Positions 15,284 to 24,446 of a DNA stretch of 39,128 bases are shown in pieces. The position numbers and the translations under genes were made by a program. Location of the stretch: NCBI GenBank assembly GCA_029932365.1, contig JAOZQG010000009.1, positions 1 to 39,128 of the forward strand. Direction: 5' to 3'. Every line of letters starts with the position of its first letter. Positions within the stretch are counted from its first letter, which is position 1. The notes beneath the pieces are model-generated. The model saw only the letters and a list, made by a program, of their open reading frames with translations, did no database searches and had not been told where the DNA came from. Source of the DNA: a bacterium. GTDB lineage: Bacteria; 4484-113.

Positions 15284-15384
15284 GAGGCAGTCCATGCAGG
15301 TGTCTAGCAAAATAAGAGAATTAATGGTGCAAATGTACAGTCCCAAGTCTAGCTGCCTTCTGGAATAAAACGTGATAAGAAGGT

Positions 15385-15666
15385 TTAGCTATGGTTAAAT
15401 CTGGTAAGCATAAGTGGTGCGTTTCTGTGGGAGAACGAATCGGTCGCTGAGAATTTGGGTGGCTCTGAGTAGGCACGCAATGGCTTCGGAGCTTTCTCGT
15501 CAGTATTAGTACTGTCAACGTGTTGCGAAACTGCGGCTTCTCGCGCAGCTATCGGCTGGACGGCGGGAAAGGCTACCGGTACGGTAAAAGCTAGTATCAA
15601 CCCTGCTACCAGTGAAAGCAGACCCATAGATATGTAGTGCGCTATTTGTCTAGTTAGCCATCTCAC
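15385..15666 (-). CDS. Small predicted membrane protein, unknown
   Basis: 93 residues from GTG 15666, 35 bases after the mnmE stop. One strong hydrophobic segment (about residues 12-35, MGLLSLVAGLILAFTVPVAF) follows a short basic N-terminus, so it would be an anchored or secreted protein with a hydrophilic Ser/Pro-rich tail. I recognise no family. No clear Shine-Dalgarno precedes the GTG. It fills a gap otherwise lacking a gene and could be co-transcribed with mnmE. It may also be a chance ORF. Confidence 0.4.
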   Translation of the reverse strand: MRWLTRQIAHYISMGLLSLVAGLILAFTVPVAFPAVQPIAAREAAVSQHVDSTNTDEKAPKPLRAYSEPPKFSATDSFSHRNAPLMLTRFNHS

Positions 15667-15701
15667 GCTAGTAAAGATGCGGCCCGGCCTGCGGGAGTTC
15701 C

Positions 15702-17102
15702 CTACTTTCCTAAGCAGAATTTGCTGAATATCTTGTCTATAACCATTTGCCGATTTTCTGCGGCCAGTATCTGCGCGAGCGCGCGCTGCGCATCGTAGAG
15801 GTCCACCGCCGTTGCGTCCATCGCCAGGCCGTCAGATATTGATTTCGTGGCGGTCTTTAGGGCCTCAATTGCGTGTTCCACCAGCGAGCCCTGGCGCTCG
15901 GTGAGTAGAAAACGCACTCCGGTGTCCTGCACATGCGCCAGCTCCGCCAGAAACGACCTGACACCGTCCAGTCCCTCGTCTTGTTTTGCAGCGATAGCGA
16001 GTCCTCCAAGTCGTTCCGCCGCACCTCTAATCTCGGCACGCTCGGACGGGTCAGCCACGGTGTCAAGCTTGCTGATTACGGGAAGTACGGGCAGTTCGGC
16101 ATCAGTCGCGCGCTTGCGCATTTCCTTCAGACGGGGTAGGAGGTCACCGCCATGCGCCGCGAAATGAAATACTTCTTCTACCAGTATTAGCGCGTCAGCT
16201 TCGCTAAGTAACTTCTCCGCCCGTTCCACGCCCATCATTTCAACTAGCTCACGCGCCGGGCGAAGGCCGGCCGTATCCACCAGCGCCAATCGGATGCCAC
16301 CGAGTAGCAGCGGCTCTTCAAGATAGTCCCTGGTAGTTCCCGGCTCTTCGGTGACTATCGCACGTTCATAACCTAGCAGCTTGTTAAACAGCGTGGATTT
16401 CCCCACATTCGGTGGTCCTGAAATGACTACTTTTAGTCCACCTCGCATCTTGTGATGTCGCCGGTAGAACTCCAGATGCGCCTGCAACTCGTCGGTGAGC
16501 GCCGAAATCTCCTGCTTTACTTCCTCAGTCGGTGTTTCCTCCACGTCTCCCGGGTAGTCGTGCACTACTTCTATTCGTGCGAGCAGGCTGTTGATACGCG
16601 CCAGCCATTTCTCAATGCGTCGTGATGCTTCACCTGAAAGCTCATTGAGCGTCAGGCGCAGCACTGTGTCGTTACCCGCACGTATGGCTCCGTTGACTGC
16701 CTCGGCCTGTGCGAGGTCTAGCTTACCGTTCAGATATGCTCGGAATGTGAACTCTCCCGGCTCAGCGAGCCTGGCTCCTGCATCCTGCAACCGGTTAAGC
16801 AATCGCTCGATTAACAGCATATTCCCCGGCAGGCTAATCTCAACGGCGTCCTCGCCGGTATAGGAGTTTGGGGAGACGTAGCAGATGACCACAGCGTCGC
16901 AGTTAACATCATCACCAAGATGGAGCGTCCGGTAGAAGTGCTTCCCGCCCAGGCGTGGTCTGGCTGGCAGCTTCTTCGCCAGGATGCCTGATACGACATC
17001 GTACGTCCTCGTGCCTGACACTCTCACGAGCGCCAGCGCTCCGCTCCCTGCAGGCGTCGCCAGCGCGCATATCGTGTCGTCGGTCTCGTAGAACTTGGAC
17101 AC
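15702..17102 (-). CDS. mnmE: tRNA uridine-5-carboxymethylaminomethyl modification GTPase MnmE (TrmE)
   Basis: 466 residues, the usual length. The N-terminal folate-binding domain begins DDTICALATPAGSGALALVRVSG-like. The GTPase domain has P-loop GPPNVGKST (229-237), the GTTRDY switch near 255 and DTAG (276-279). The C-terminus ends FCLGK with the conserved cysteine at 463. With MnmG, which is not in this window, it modifies U34 of tRNAs for Lys, Glu, Gln, Leu and Arg; tRNA-Gln(TTG) at the right end of the window is such a substrate. Start is GTG 17102, with a TGcTAGAAT box six bases upstream and no Shine-Dalgarno, implying a leaderless message. Confidence 0.95.
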   Translation of the reverse strand: MSKFYETDDTICALATPAGSGALALVRVSGTRTYDVVSGILAKKLPARPRLGGKHFYRTLHLGDDVNCDAVVICYVSPNSYTGEDAVEISLPGNMLLIERLLNRLQDAGARLAEPGEFTFRAYLNGKLDLAQAEAVNGAIRAGNDTVLRLTLNELSGEASRRIEKWLARINSLLARIEVVHDYPGDVEETPTEEVKQEISALTDELQAHLEFYRRHHKMRGGLKVVISGPPNVGKSTLFNKLLGYERAIVTEEPGTTRDYLEEPLLLGGIRLALVDTAGLRPARELVEMMGVERAEKLLSEADALILVEEVFHFAAHGGDLLPRLKEMRKRATDAELPVLPVISKLDTVADPSERAEIRGAAERLGGLAIAAKQDEGLDGVRSFLAELAHVQDTGVRFLLTERQGSLVEHAIEALKTATKSISDGLAMDATAVDLYDAQRALAQILAAENRQMVIDKIFSKFCLGK

Positions 17103-17108
17103 AGATTG

Positions 17109-17117
17109 ATTCTAGCA
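17109..17117 (-). promoter_or_regulatory. Extended -10 leaderless promoter of mnmE
   Basis: TGcTAGAAT, six bases (CAATCT), GTG 17102. It lies in the 43-base gap after the oppC stop, so mnmE need not depend on peptide-transporter transcription. Confidence 0.65.
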
Positions 17118-17145
17118 GGCGTGGAAGGCTAATACTCCATCGAAG

Positions 17146-18063
17146 CTACCGCCTGATTCTCAGGCGTGGATCCAGTATGTCCCGCAGGCCGTCACCGAAG
17201 AGGTTGAAGCCGAGCACCGTCAGTGCCAGCGCAAGCCCCGGAAATACTCCCCACCAGGGCATATCCACGAGATTCCCCCGCGCCTCGGCGAGCATATTGC
17301 CCCATGAAGGCGTCGGCGGCTGAATTCCGATGCCCAGAAAAGATAGCCCGGCCTCGCTGAGCACATTCTCTGCGACTGCGAGCGTGCCCAGCACGATTAT
17401 TGGCGCCAGGCAATTGGGAAGCAGATGGCGCGTGATTATGCGGAAATTCCCTGCGCCAATGCTACGAGCGGCTTCGATAAACTCCTGTTCTTTCAGCGAG
17501 AGTATCTGGCCCCGGATGACGCGCGCGATGCCCGTCCAGCCGGTACACCCCAGAGCGATAAATAGCGCCCAGATGCCAGGGCGCCGGAAAGTAGCGAGGA
17601 TAACGATCGCCAGCAGGATGTTGGGAAACGCAAAAAACGTGTCTGTAAGGCGCATCAGCGCGTTATCCATCCATCCTCCGAAATAACCCGCCATTGAGCC
17701 TATGACAAGGCCGATAAAAAGCGCGATAAGCGTGGCCACGACTCCCACAAGCAAAGATACCCGGGCACCGTGAATGATGCGCGAGAGGATGTCGCGCCCG
17801 TGGAAGTCCGTCCCCAGCACAAAGCGCTGTGGCTGTATCGGCTGGCCGCTTGCCGGGTCGATGCGAACTTCTCCCGTGTCTTCAATGGGAGGTGCATGCT
17901 CCTGAAGGGACGGCGCCAGCCGGGTAAACCACTTGAACTGGACGATAGGGCTGTGGGGCGCAATCAAAGGGGCCGTAACAGCCGCTAGTACAAAGACAGC
18001 AACGATTACCATACCGGCAAACGCGGTGCGATGTCGGAGCAGTTTTTCGAAAAACCGGAGCAT
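17146..18063 (-). CDS. oppC: Oligopeptide/dipeptide ABC transporter permease OppC/DppC
   Basis: 305 residues, about six membrane helices starting with one at residues 15-38. GTDFHGRDILSRIIHGARVSL is the usual OppC entry to the second helix. The coupling motif EAARSIGAGNFRII, then HLLPNCLAPIIVLGTLAVAENVL-like, marks the ATPase contact. The stop of oppB shares a base with this ATG (TAATG), so translation is coupled. It forms the heterodimeric channel with OppB. Cognate ATPases are not adjacent; OppD at 7.1-8.1 kb is the only candidate seen. Confidence 0.93.
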   Translation of the reverse strand: MLRFFEKLLRHRTAFAGMVIVAVFVLAAVTAPLIAPHSPIVQFKWFTRLAPSLQEHAPPIEDTGEVRIDPASGQPIQPQRFVLGTDFHGRDILSRIIHGARVSLLVGVVATLIALFIGLVIGSMAGYFGGWMDNALMRLTDTFFAFPNILLAIVILATFRRPGIWALFIALGCTGWTGIARVIRGQILSLKEQEFIEAARSIGAGNFRIITRHLLPNCLAPIIVLGTLAVAENVLSEAGLSFLGIGIQPPTPSWGNMLAEARGNLVDMPWWGVFPGLALALTVLGFNLFGDGLRDILDPRLRIRR

Positions 18064-19007
18064 TACGTGTAGCGGATGCGGGGGTCAACCCAGGCGTAGA
18101 CAATGTCTACAAGTAGGTTTACCGCCACAAAGGTTACGGCGAAAAGCGTGACTGAGCCTAGGATAATGGGAAAATCACGCTGCCCTATGGCATCAACCAT
18201 GGCGCGTCCAAGCCCTGGCCAGGAGAATACTGTTTCTGTAAGCACAGCTCCTGTAAGCAGTAATGCAAACATATTTCCGATGACGGTGATGATTGGTATG
18301 AGCGCGTTTTTAAGCGCATGCCTGAAGATGATGGCACGAGTTCCCAGCCCTTTGGCGCGCGCGGTGCGAATGTAATCCTGACCCATTACTTCCAGCATCG
18401 AGCTTCGCGTAATGCGGGCGATGATGGCCATCGGTACTGAAGCAAGGGTTACGGCGGGGAGTATCAAATGCTTGAAATTCTCCCAGATTGTCGCGCCGTA
18501 TTCGCTCATGCCAGATACCGGCAGCCAATGCAGGTAGGAGCCAAAGACGAGCTGTAGCATCAGACCCAGCCAGAAGACGGGGATAGAAACACCTGCCACA
18601 GCTATTATCATCACCAGATAATCGACAAATGACTGGGGACGTATCGCGGCAAGGATGCCGGCGAGCATGCCAATGACGATGGCGATAACCATCGCGCTGA
18701 AAGAAAGGTAAAGCGTGTTGCCGAATTTGTCTCCAAGAAGCTGAGTTACCGGCTGTCCCTTGATGTAGGAAAAGCCCAGGTCTCCACGCGCGAGGTCCTT
18801 GAGGAATATGAAATACTGCACCACCAGGGGCTTATCCAGGCCGAGTTCCGATCTGAGCTGGTCCGCAATGATCGGGTCGTAACGCTGTCCCATGCGCACG
18901 CGGATCGGGTCTCCCGGAGCCAGATGAATCGCCGTGAAGGTGATAATCGTTATGCCGAGGAGAACGGGGATTACGGAGAGGATGCGCTTCAGCAGGTAAT
19001 AGGCCAT
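18063..19007 (-). CDS. oppB: Oligopeptide/dipeptide ABC transporter permease OppB/DppB
   Basis: 314 residues with the OppB pattern: MAYYLLKRILSVIPVLLGI N-terminal helix, LAPGDPIRVRMG, LGLDKPLVVQYFIFLKDLARGDLGFS-type extracellular segment, and the ATPase-contact loop YIRTARAKGLGTRAIIFRHALKNALIPI. Six transmembrane helices. It starts 12 bases after the stop of the peptide-binding lipoprotein gene and overlaps oppC. Part of a binding-protein, binding-protein, permease, permease operon. Confidence 0.93.
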   Translation of the reverse strand: MAYYLLKRILSVIPVLLGITIITFTAIHLAPGDPIRVRMGQRYDPIIADQLRSELGLDKPLVVQYFIFLKDLARGDLGFSYIKGQPVTQLLGDKFGNTLYLSFSAMVIAIVIGMLAGILAAIRPQSFVDYLVMIIAVAGVSIPVFWLGLMLQLVFGSYLHWLPVSGMSEYGATIWENFKHLILPAVTLASVPMAIIARITRSSMLEVMGQDYIRTARAKGLGTRAIIFRHALKNALIPIITVIGNMFALLLTGAVLTETVFSWPGLGRAMVDAIGQRDFPIILGSVTLFAVTFVAVNLLVDIVYAWVDPRIRYT

Positions 19008-19019
19008 AGCATGCCCAAG

Positions 19020-20672
19020 CTAGCGTTTGAAGTATACCTTCTCCAGCGGAGTATTGTTTAGGTGCGGGGTACGGTCCATCGCCGTAATGCTCAAACCCAT
19101 GACGTAGGGCTGCACCAGCGTAAGGTTCTTGCGCCAGTAGAGCAGAAGCCAGGGGGCGGCGGCGAGGGCGATATCCTCAGCTTTATGATACAGCCGGCTA
19201 CGCTCTTCCCTGTCCACTGTGGTGCGTCCTTTCCGCACCAATTCATCGAATTGCGGGTGGGAAAAGCGGGTTATGTTGCCGGGATCGCCGGCCTGAGTAC
19301 TTTCCAGCAATACGTAAAGCCAGTTGTCGGGATCGGGATAGTCGGCGAGCCACGTGTTCTGATGGAATAGAAGTTCGCCTGCGTATACACGGTCAAGGAA
19401 AGTGGCCCAGTCGTTTTGCTCGATGCGGATTTTAACCCCAACCTGTCGCAGGTCTTCTTGCACCTGCGCGGCCATCTGGACCGATAGCTGCTGCTGGTCG
19501 ATATTAAGGGTGATTTCGGGAAGGCCTTCGCCGCCGGGATATCCAGCGTTGTCCAGATAAGCTCTTGCTTTGTCGGGATTGTACGGATATCCCTCGCTCT
19601 CTTCGTTGAAGTAAAAGCTCCCCGGCGGAAAGTATGTCTTCTGCAGCGCGCCGCGTCCCTCCAGAATATTGCGAATGATGCTCTCTTTGTCCACGGCGTG
19701 GTTGAACGCCAGACGGACACGCTTATCGTCAAAGGGCGGTTTCTCGCAATTAAAGCCGTAGCAGTACATATCCATCGCCGTAACGCCCCGGACGAGAGCG
19801 TCAAGCTTCGGATCGGCGTTTATCTCGGTCATCTTGCCAAAAGGAATGTCCGTATGTTCCAGGTCGCCGCCGAGAAACGCCTGATAGCGTGTGTTTTCAT
19901 CGGGAATCACTTTGAATACGATTACATCCAGCTTGACCTCGGTGTCCCAGTAAGCACGGTTTGCTTTCAAGACTATTTGGTTGTCGTGGTCCCATTTATC
20001 AAAGACAAATGGGCCGCTACCGACGGGTTTTTGCGCAAAGCCCTTCCAGTCCTGTTCAACTACCTCGTGAGGCACTATGGCGAAGTTGCTCATGCAGAGG
20101 ACCGCAAGGAACGGCGCATATTGCTGTTCAAGGTGAATAATAAAGGTGTTTTCATCCGGGGCTTCAAACCCCTCAAGGGACTCCGCATTTCCCTCAAAGA
20201 ACGCTCTTGCGCCCTTGACCGGAAACAGCATCTGTGCTCTTTCGCTGGGCACATCTCTGGCTTCTCTTGCTGCCTTGGAATCGAGGATGCGTCTGAAGCT
20301 GTATAAAACATCGTCAGCAGTTACTTCGCGGCCGTTGTGGAATTTCGCGTCCTTGCGGATGAAGAACTTGTACTTCAATCCGTCCTTTGAGATGACCCAG
20401 TTCTCTGCCAGATCGGGCACTATCTCCAGGTCGGGTGAAAAACGGACGAGCCCATTGAAAATCCTGCGAACAACGGTATCCGACACCGTGTCGGTAATAT
20501 GCATAGGGTCCAGTGTTGGTGGGTCTGCCGGCAGAGGAAAGCGGTAAACAGCCTCTAATAAGGGTTTGGTGGGTAAGGGCGATTCATCCTCCGATTCCGG
20601 AGGCTTTGCCGGGTTACACGAAATCGAGACTAGGCATACAGATATGGCAATATATACGGCGATACGTTTCAT
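19020..20672 (-). CDS. Peptide-binding lipoprotein, ABC transporter SBP family 5 (second copy)
   Basis: 550 residues with GGAGGTG before ATG. A signal peptide of about 18 residues ends in the lipobox VSISC, Cys19 being the lipidated residue. Family 5 hallmarks follow: PPTLDPMHITDTVSDTVVRRIFNGLVRF, LAENWVISKDGLKYKFFIRKDAKFHNG and VTADDVLYSFRRILD. It captures peptides outside the membrane for OppBC. It is 22 bases behind a gene for a second SBP of the same family, and its start lies 12 bases ahead of oppB in order. The ligand cannot be told; nickel or other solutes are possible within this family. Confidence 0.92.
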   Translation of the reverse strand: MKRIAVYIAISVCLVSISCNPAKPPESEDESPLPTKPLLEAVYRFPLPADPPTLDPMHITDTVSDTVVRRIFNGLVRFSPDLEIVPDLAENWVISKDGLKYKFFIRKDAKFHNGREVTADDVLYSFRRILDSKAAREARDVPSERAQMLFPVKGARAFFEGNAESLEGFEAPDENTFIIHLEQQYAPFLAVLCMSNFAIVPHEVVEQDWKGFAQKPVGSGPFVFDKWDHDNQIVLKANRAYWDTEVKLDVIVFKVIPDENTRYQAFLGGDLEHTDIPFGKMTEINADPKLDALVRGVTAMDMYCYGFNCEKPPFDDKRVRLAFNHAVDKESIIRNILEGRGALQKTYFPPGSFYFNEESEGYPYNPDKARAYLDNAGYPGGEGLPEITLNIDQQQLSVQMAAQVQEDLRQVGVKIRIEQNDWATFLDRVYAGELLFHQNTWLADYPDPDNWLYVLLESTQAGDPGNITRFSHPQFDELVRKGRTTVDREERSRLYHKAEDIALAAAPWLLLYWRKNLTLVQPYVMGLSITAMDRTPHLNNTPLEKVYFKR

Positions 20673-20694
20673 TGGTGCACCTCCGTGCCGTGTT

Positions 20695-22413
20695 TCAGTC
20701 CTTATCGGTTTTCACGATGGACACGTGAGAAAGGTCGTTATTAGGGAAGCTTGCGTCGGCGTCCAAACTGGAAATTTGAATTCCCTTGACGTAAGGCTTA
20801 ATCAAAACGTTGACCGTCTCCGCAAAAAGGAATAGCCATGGCGCTTCTTCAAGTGCTATTTGCTCCGCCTGCCAGTAGAGGAGACGCCTTTTGCCCGTAT
20901 CTAACTCTGCTCGAGCCTGCTCAACCAAAGCGTCAAACTCGTCGTTATGCCATTGAGCCCAATTGCCTTGTATACCGGTATTCTCGCTGCTCAACAGCCG
21001 CCATAGGAACATATCCGGCGCCGGATATTCCGCAACACAGTTGCCATGCGCGATAAAATAGTCGCCCTTGTGCACCTTTTCCAAGAACTTGGCGGTTCCC
21101 AAGGGCTCGGGTTCCACGTTTACTGAAACGTCCCCGAAGAAGCCTTTTACCTGCCCGGCGACTTCGGGCTGCATAGATCCCTCGTTATATAATAGCTGCA
21201 TTTTTTGGGGCAAGAACAGGCCCTGGGGATGGCCTGATACTTCCAGCAGCCTGCGCGCCTCGTCAACATCGTACCTGTACCTGGGTTCGTCACTGTTGGC
21301 GGGATTGTACCAATCGGCAAGCGCAGGAGGTATGATGCCGACAAATGGCTTGTAGCGTCCGTCAAGAAGCTCGTCAGCGATATACTCACGGTTAATAGCG
21401 TAGTTCAGCGCCTGTCGAAGAGCTTTCTTGCTGCCAAAAAGCTGGTCTTTCCACGGTTCTCGCTGCGTATTGAAGACGTAAAATTGAATCGCAATGAGAT
21501 CGTTATGGTGGAGCTGACCCTTAAGCTCCTCATTCCTGATAATTTCTTTTAGCTTCCCGTCAGGTATGTTTGAAGCGTCAAGCTCACCGTTTTGGTAAGC
21601 CCGAAACTGGGCTTCACAGTCCGGTATAACTTTGAAGACTACAGTTTCGAGGTAGGGGGCGCCAGCGTAAAAGTCCTCGTTGGCTTCTAGCCGAATATAT
21701 GAACCGGGCTGCCAGTCTGCGAGTTTAAACGGGCCGGAGCCGATAGGGTTGCGAGAAAGCCCGCCGGATTGTCCTCCAGTTACCGCTTTATCAGCCTCCG
21801 CCGGAACGACTGCGAAGCTAACTGTAGCCAGAGTCTGAAGAAACGCATCGTATGGTTTTGAGAGTTCGACCTTTAGTGTGTATTTATCGGCTGCTGAGAC
21901 GCCTGAAAGACGATTGGTCTTACCCTCGCGGAATTCCTGATATCCCAGGACATCGCGCAGCAGAATCGAACGTTCCGATTTCGTTTTCGGGTCAGCCAGG
22001 CGGTTGAATGAATATACAAAATCCTCGGCTGTCACCTCGCGGCCATTGTGGAATTTTGCGTTTTCTTTGAGGTGAAAAACCAGACGGAGGCCATCGGGAG
22101 ACACTTCCCACGTTTCCGCGAGGTCGGAGGTTAGCTTTAGATTGTGGTCAAACCTGACGAGCGTGGAATATATCTGTCTGGCAACGGCCCTGCCGCTCAT
22201 ATCTATGATATAGGCCGGGTCCAGCGTAAGCGCGTCAGCACTTAGGGGTAATCTGAGTACTCCACCGCGCTGACCTGCAGGCGCAGCAGGAGCTTCATCA
22301 GCCGGCTTAGCGCAGGAAAACAGGCAGCTCGCGGTAGCCACCAGTCCTAACAAGCAGTGGAGAATGACGGCTGCCGTTGGTAAGCGCAATCTCCTGTGCA
22401 AGAACGCTCGCAT
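20695..22413 (-). CDS. Peptide-binding lipoprotein, ABC transporter SBP family 5 (first copy)
   Basis: 572 residues. A basic N-terminus and a long hydrophobic stretch lead to the lipobox LFSC at about residue 34, then a Pro/Ala linker. The SBP-5 core shares with the next gene DALTLDPAYI, LAETWEVSPDGLRLVFHLKENAKFHNGREVTAEDFVYSFNRL and a similar C-terminus. The two genes are evidently paralogues from a tandem duplication that have since diverged well over half of their residues. First gene of the oppAA'BC operon, with a TGgTATAAT promoter seven bases before the ATG and no Shine-Dalgarno. Confidence 0.92.
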   Translation of the reverse strand: MRAFLHRRLRLPTAAVILHCLLGLVATASCLFSCAKPADEAPAAPAGQRGGVLRLPLSADALTLDPAYIIDMSGRAVARQIYSTLVRFDHNLKLTSDLAETWEVSPDGLRLVFHLKENAKFHNGREVTAEDFVYSFNRLADPKTKSERSILLRDVLGYQEFREGKTNRLSGVSAADKYTLKVELSKPYDAFLQTLATVSFAVVPAEADKAVTGGQSGGLSRNPIGSGPFKLADWQPGSYIRLEANEDFYAGAPYLETVVFKVIPDCEAQFRAYQNGELDASNIPDGKLKEIIRNEELKGQLHHNDLIAIQFYVFNTQREPWKDQLFGSKKALRQALNYAINREYIADELLDGRYKPFVGIIPPALADWYNPANSDEPRYRYDVDEARRLLEVSGHPQGLFLPQKMQLLYNEGSMQPEVAGQVKGFFGDVSVNVEPEPLGTAKFLEKVHKGDYFIAHGNCVAEYPAPDMFLWRLLSSENTGIQGNWAQWHNDEFDALVEQARAELDTGKRRLLYWQAEQIALEEAPWLFLFAETVNVLIKPYVKGIQISSLDADASFPNNDLSHVSIVKTDKD

Positions 22414-22420
22414 ATGACCA

Positions 22421-22429
22421 ATTATACCA
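22421..22429 (-). promoter_or_regulatory. Extended -10, near-leaderless promoter of the oppAA'BC operon
   Basis: TGgTATAAT with seven bases (TGGTCAT) before ATG 22413. It overlaps the start of the gap before the glycosyltransferase stop at 22438. Confidence 0.6.
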
Positions 22430-22437
22430 AGCGGCCA

Positions 22438-23619
22438 TCAGGAAATCACAGCAAGCATGTCTTTTAGATAACGGTCCCATGAATAGTAATCGAGAGAGAA
22501 ACCCGAGGAGAGCTGGGAAGCTAGGTCCGGAAGGTGACGCAGCGCATCTATAAGCGCTGCTGCGATAGAGCCAGGGTCCGTAACATCCGGTATTACAGCC
22601 ACGCCTGGAAGATTAGCCAGCGGTGAATCGACCGATGTGAGGACTGGCGTGCGGAACCCTAGCGCTTCCAGCGCTGGATAGCCAAAGCCTTCTTCCAGCG
22701 AAGGCAATACCAGCAAGTCAGCGTGACGATAAAGCGTGACGAGGTCATCATCACTTACCTGTCCAAGGTGCAGCACATCAGGCAATGGCCTTAAAGCCTG
22801 CATGGTGGAGCCGTCAGGCAATGCGACCTGAGGAATCGACTGCGACTGCTTCGGCAATCGTTTTGCGTGACCGCCAACGAAAACAAGCCTGTAAGGAAAC
22901 ATGCGAAGCTTAACTTCACTGAAAGCTGCCATAAGTGCAGGAATATTCTTGCGCGGACCGGGGACCCCAACATGCAGGATAAAGGGCTGCGGTATCGAGA
23001 TTGCACCGTGAATAGTCTCGATATTTACGCTGTCAAGGTGGCGGTAAGCTTGTGCCCCTGCAAAACTGAACTTAGGTGCTAGGCAGCTGGGAACTACGCG
23101 AAGCTTGCTTTCCAGCGACGGAAAAAGCTCAGCCATGCGAGCGTGAGTTCGGTTAGAAACACATATTAGTCCCCGCGCACGCTTTAAGGATATTCTAACG
23201 TTTGTTCGGTATATAAGCTGAGCTTTGATGCCCATAAGATGCGGCGCCGCGTAAGGAGTTGTATCGTGTATGACGCAGTGGCAGGCCACTCCCGGTAAGT
23301 TAGGAAGAACGTAATCGGGGTCCAGGTAAGCGTCCAGGTCAAGCGAGCGAAAAACCAAAGGAAGCTCTATTTGATGCAAAACGTGGCGCGGAAGAAAAGG
23401 GAACCTGCTGAAGTGAAGGCGTGTATTGCGCCGCAATATGAAGTGCCCGGCTTCCGTTTCTGGCAGTTCGCTGAGAATAGCCCGCATATCTTTCCTGAGC
23501 TGGAGGAATACGTGCAGTTCTCCGTTGAAGTGTTTAAGCAGCACTGCGGCTAAAATACGGGCATAGCGGCCGATGCCGCCCGGAGTGTGGATTGCCAGTG
23601 CCGATACACCCAGTCTCAC
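22438..23619 (-). CDS. Glycosyltransferase family 4 protein
   Basis: 393 residues with the GT-B fold. The acceptor domain starts with the loop HTPGGIGRYA (11-20). The nucleotide-sugar domain has FILHVGVPGPRKNIPALMAAF near 214 and the donor motif ADLLVLPSLEEGFGYPALEAL near 310, where the E-x7-E pair is visible. It transfers a sugar from an NDP-sugar, probably to a surface glycan or lipid; the nucleotidyltransferase at 9.6 kb could feed it. Acceptor unknown. Start GTG 23619 has a TGcTAGAAT box exactly six bases upstream and no Shine-Dalgarno. Confidence 0.9.
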   Translation of the reverse strand: MRLGVSALAIHTPGGIGRYARILAAVLLKHFNGELHVFLQLRKDMRAILSELPETEAGHFILRRNTRLHFSRFPFLPRHVLHQIELPLVFRSLDLDAYLDPDYVLPNLPGVACHCVIHDTTPYAAPHLMGIKAQLIYRTNVRISLKRARGLICVSNRTHARMAELFPSLESKLRVVPSCLAPKFSFAGAQAYRHLDSVNIETIHGAISIPQPFILHVGVPGPRKNIPALMAAFSEVKLRMFPYRLVFVGGHAKRLPKQSQSIPQVALPDGSTMQALRPLPDVLHLGQVSDDDLVTLYRHADLLVLPSLEEGFGYPALEALGFRTPVLTSVDSPLANLPGVAVIPDVTDPGSIAAALIDALRHLPDLASQLSSGFSLDYYSWDRYLKDMLAVIS

Positions 23620-23625
23620 GAGACG

Positions 23626-23634
23626 ATTCTAGCA
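23626..23634 (-). promoter_or_regulatory. Extended -10 leaderless promoter of the glycosyltransferase
   Basis: TGcTAGAAT, six bases (CGTCTC), GTG 23619. It falls in the 23-base gap behind nadX, so despite the tight spacing the two genes may be transcribed separately. Confidence 0.65.
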
Positions 23635-23642
23635 AACACTCC

Positions 23643-24440
23643 CTAGTAACCGACAAGAAGGTTCTGACTAAAGCGCCGCAAAGCTGAAATAATAGAAAGC
23701 GCCGCAATATAGCTGGTTCGCGGATTGCTCGGGGAAGGAACGTTCTTCAGCACGATGTGCACGTTGCCCGCGGCGCCCGAGGCTTCTATCTCGTGGATAT
23801 TCTGCGTGAGATTTGGGTCACTCACCAAAACAAATTCCATTTTGTCCAAACCTACTGTTGCAAGTCCAAGGGTAATAGAGACGTTCACGTTCTTGGGAAA
23901 TTTTTCGAACGCGGGCTTTGGCGCGCCGCGGTATATTTCGGTTACCTCTTTATCCTTACGTCCGAGAGCTTCCGGCGGCTTACGTGTAGTAAGGCGGACG
24001 TAATCTACGCTTTCCAGCGTCATTGACGAGAAAGCGTCCAGACCGCCTATTGCCCCTGAAGGAGCGATTATCTTGAAATAGCTGCCAGATAAGTCACGAT
24101 AGAACTCCTCGCTTAGCTGCAAAAGCCCGCCGACACTCATAACGAAGAGGTACTTCGTTGCCTCCACCTGCTGAGCCGCAAGCAGTGCTTTTTGAGCAAT
24201 AACGGGCACCACACTGGGGTGTGCCGCTTCAACGATTACTTTGCTGCGCGCCGCCAGCGTGTCCAGGTCTGTGAGTTGAACGCTATGTTCGGGGAACCGC
24301 TTACAGAACTCATTGGCACGCTGCTCGTCTACTTCGTTGGCGAATGTGAGCTTATACGGCAAATCATGGTCTATGATGCCTTGTGCAAGGAACGTCCCGA
24401 TATTTCCCAATCCTACCAGTCCGAGTGTGAGCTTTGGCAT
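23643..24440 (-). CDS. nadX: L-aspartate dehydrogenase (NadX), NAD biosynthesis
   Basis: 265 residues. N-terminal Rossmann loop GLVGLGNIGTFLA (7-19), then VIVEAAHPSVV, the SVGGL motif near 130, the APSGAIGGLDA block near 153, and the C-terminal ASGAAGNVHIVLKNVPSPSNPRTSYIAALS-type segment that is diagnostic of the family; the histidine in NVHI is the usual catalytic one. It oxidises L-aspartate to iminoaspartate with NAD(P), supplying NadA without the oxygen-dependent or fumarate-linked NadB, which suits an anaerobe. NadA and NadC are not in the window. It starts at ATG 24440 with TGaTACAAT six bases ahead. Confidence 0.92.
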   Translation of the reverse strand: MPKLTLGLVGLGNIGTFLAQGIIDHDLPYKLTFANEVDEQRANEFCKRFPEHSVQLTDLDTLAARSKVIVEAAHPSVVPVIAQKALLAAQQVEATKYLFVMSVGGLLQLSEEFYRDLSGSYFKIIAPSGAIGGLDAFSSMTLESVDYVRLTTRKPPEALGRKDKEVTEIYRGAPKPAFEKFPKNVNVSITLGLATVGLDKMEFVLVSDPNLTQNIHEIEASGAAGNVHIVLKNVPSPSNPRTSYIAALSIISALRRFSQNLLVGY

Positions 24441-24446
24441 GCACTT

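Noticed and set aside
15321-15518. 65-residue minus-strand frame overlapping the small membrane ORF
   Set aside because: No initiation signal and no features; the overlapping frame with a hydrophobic segment is the better candidate.
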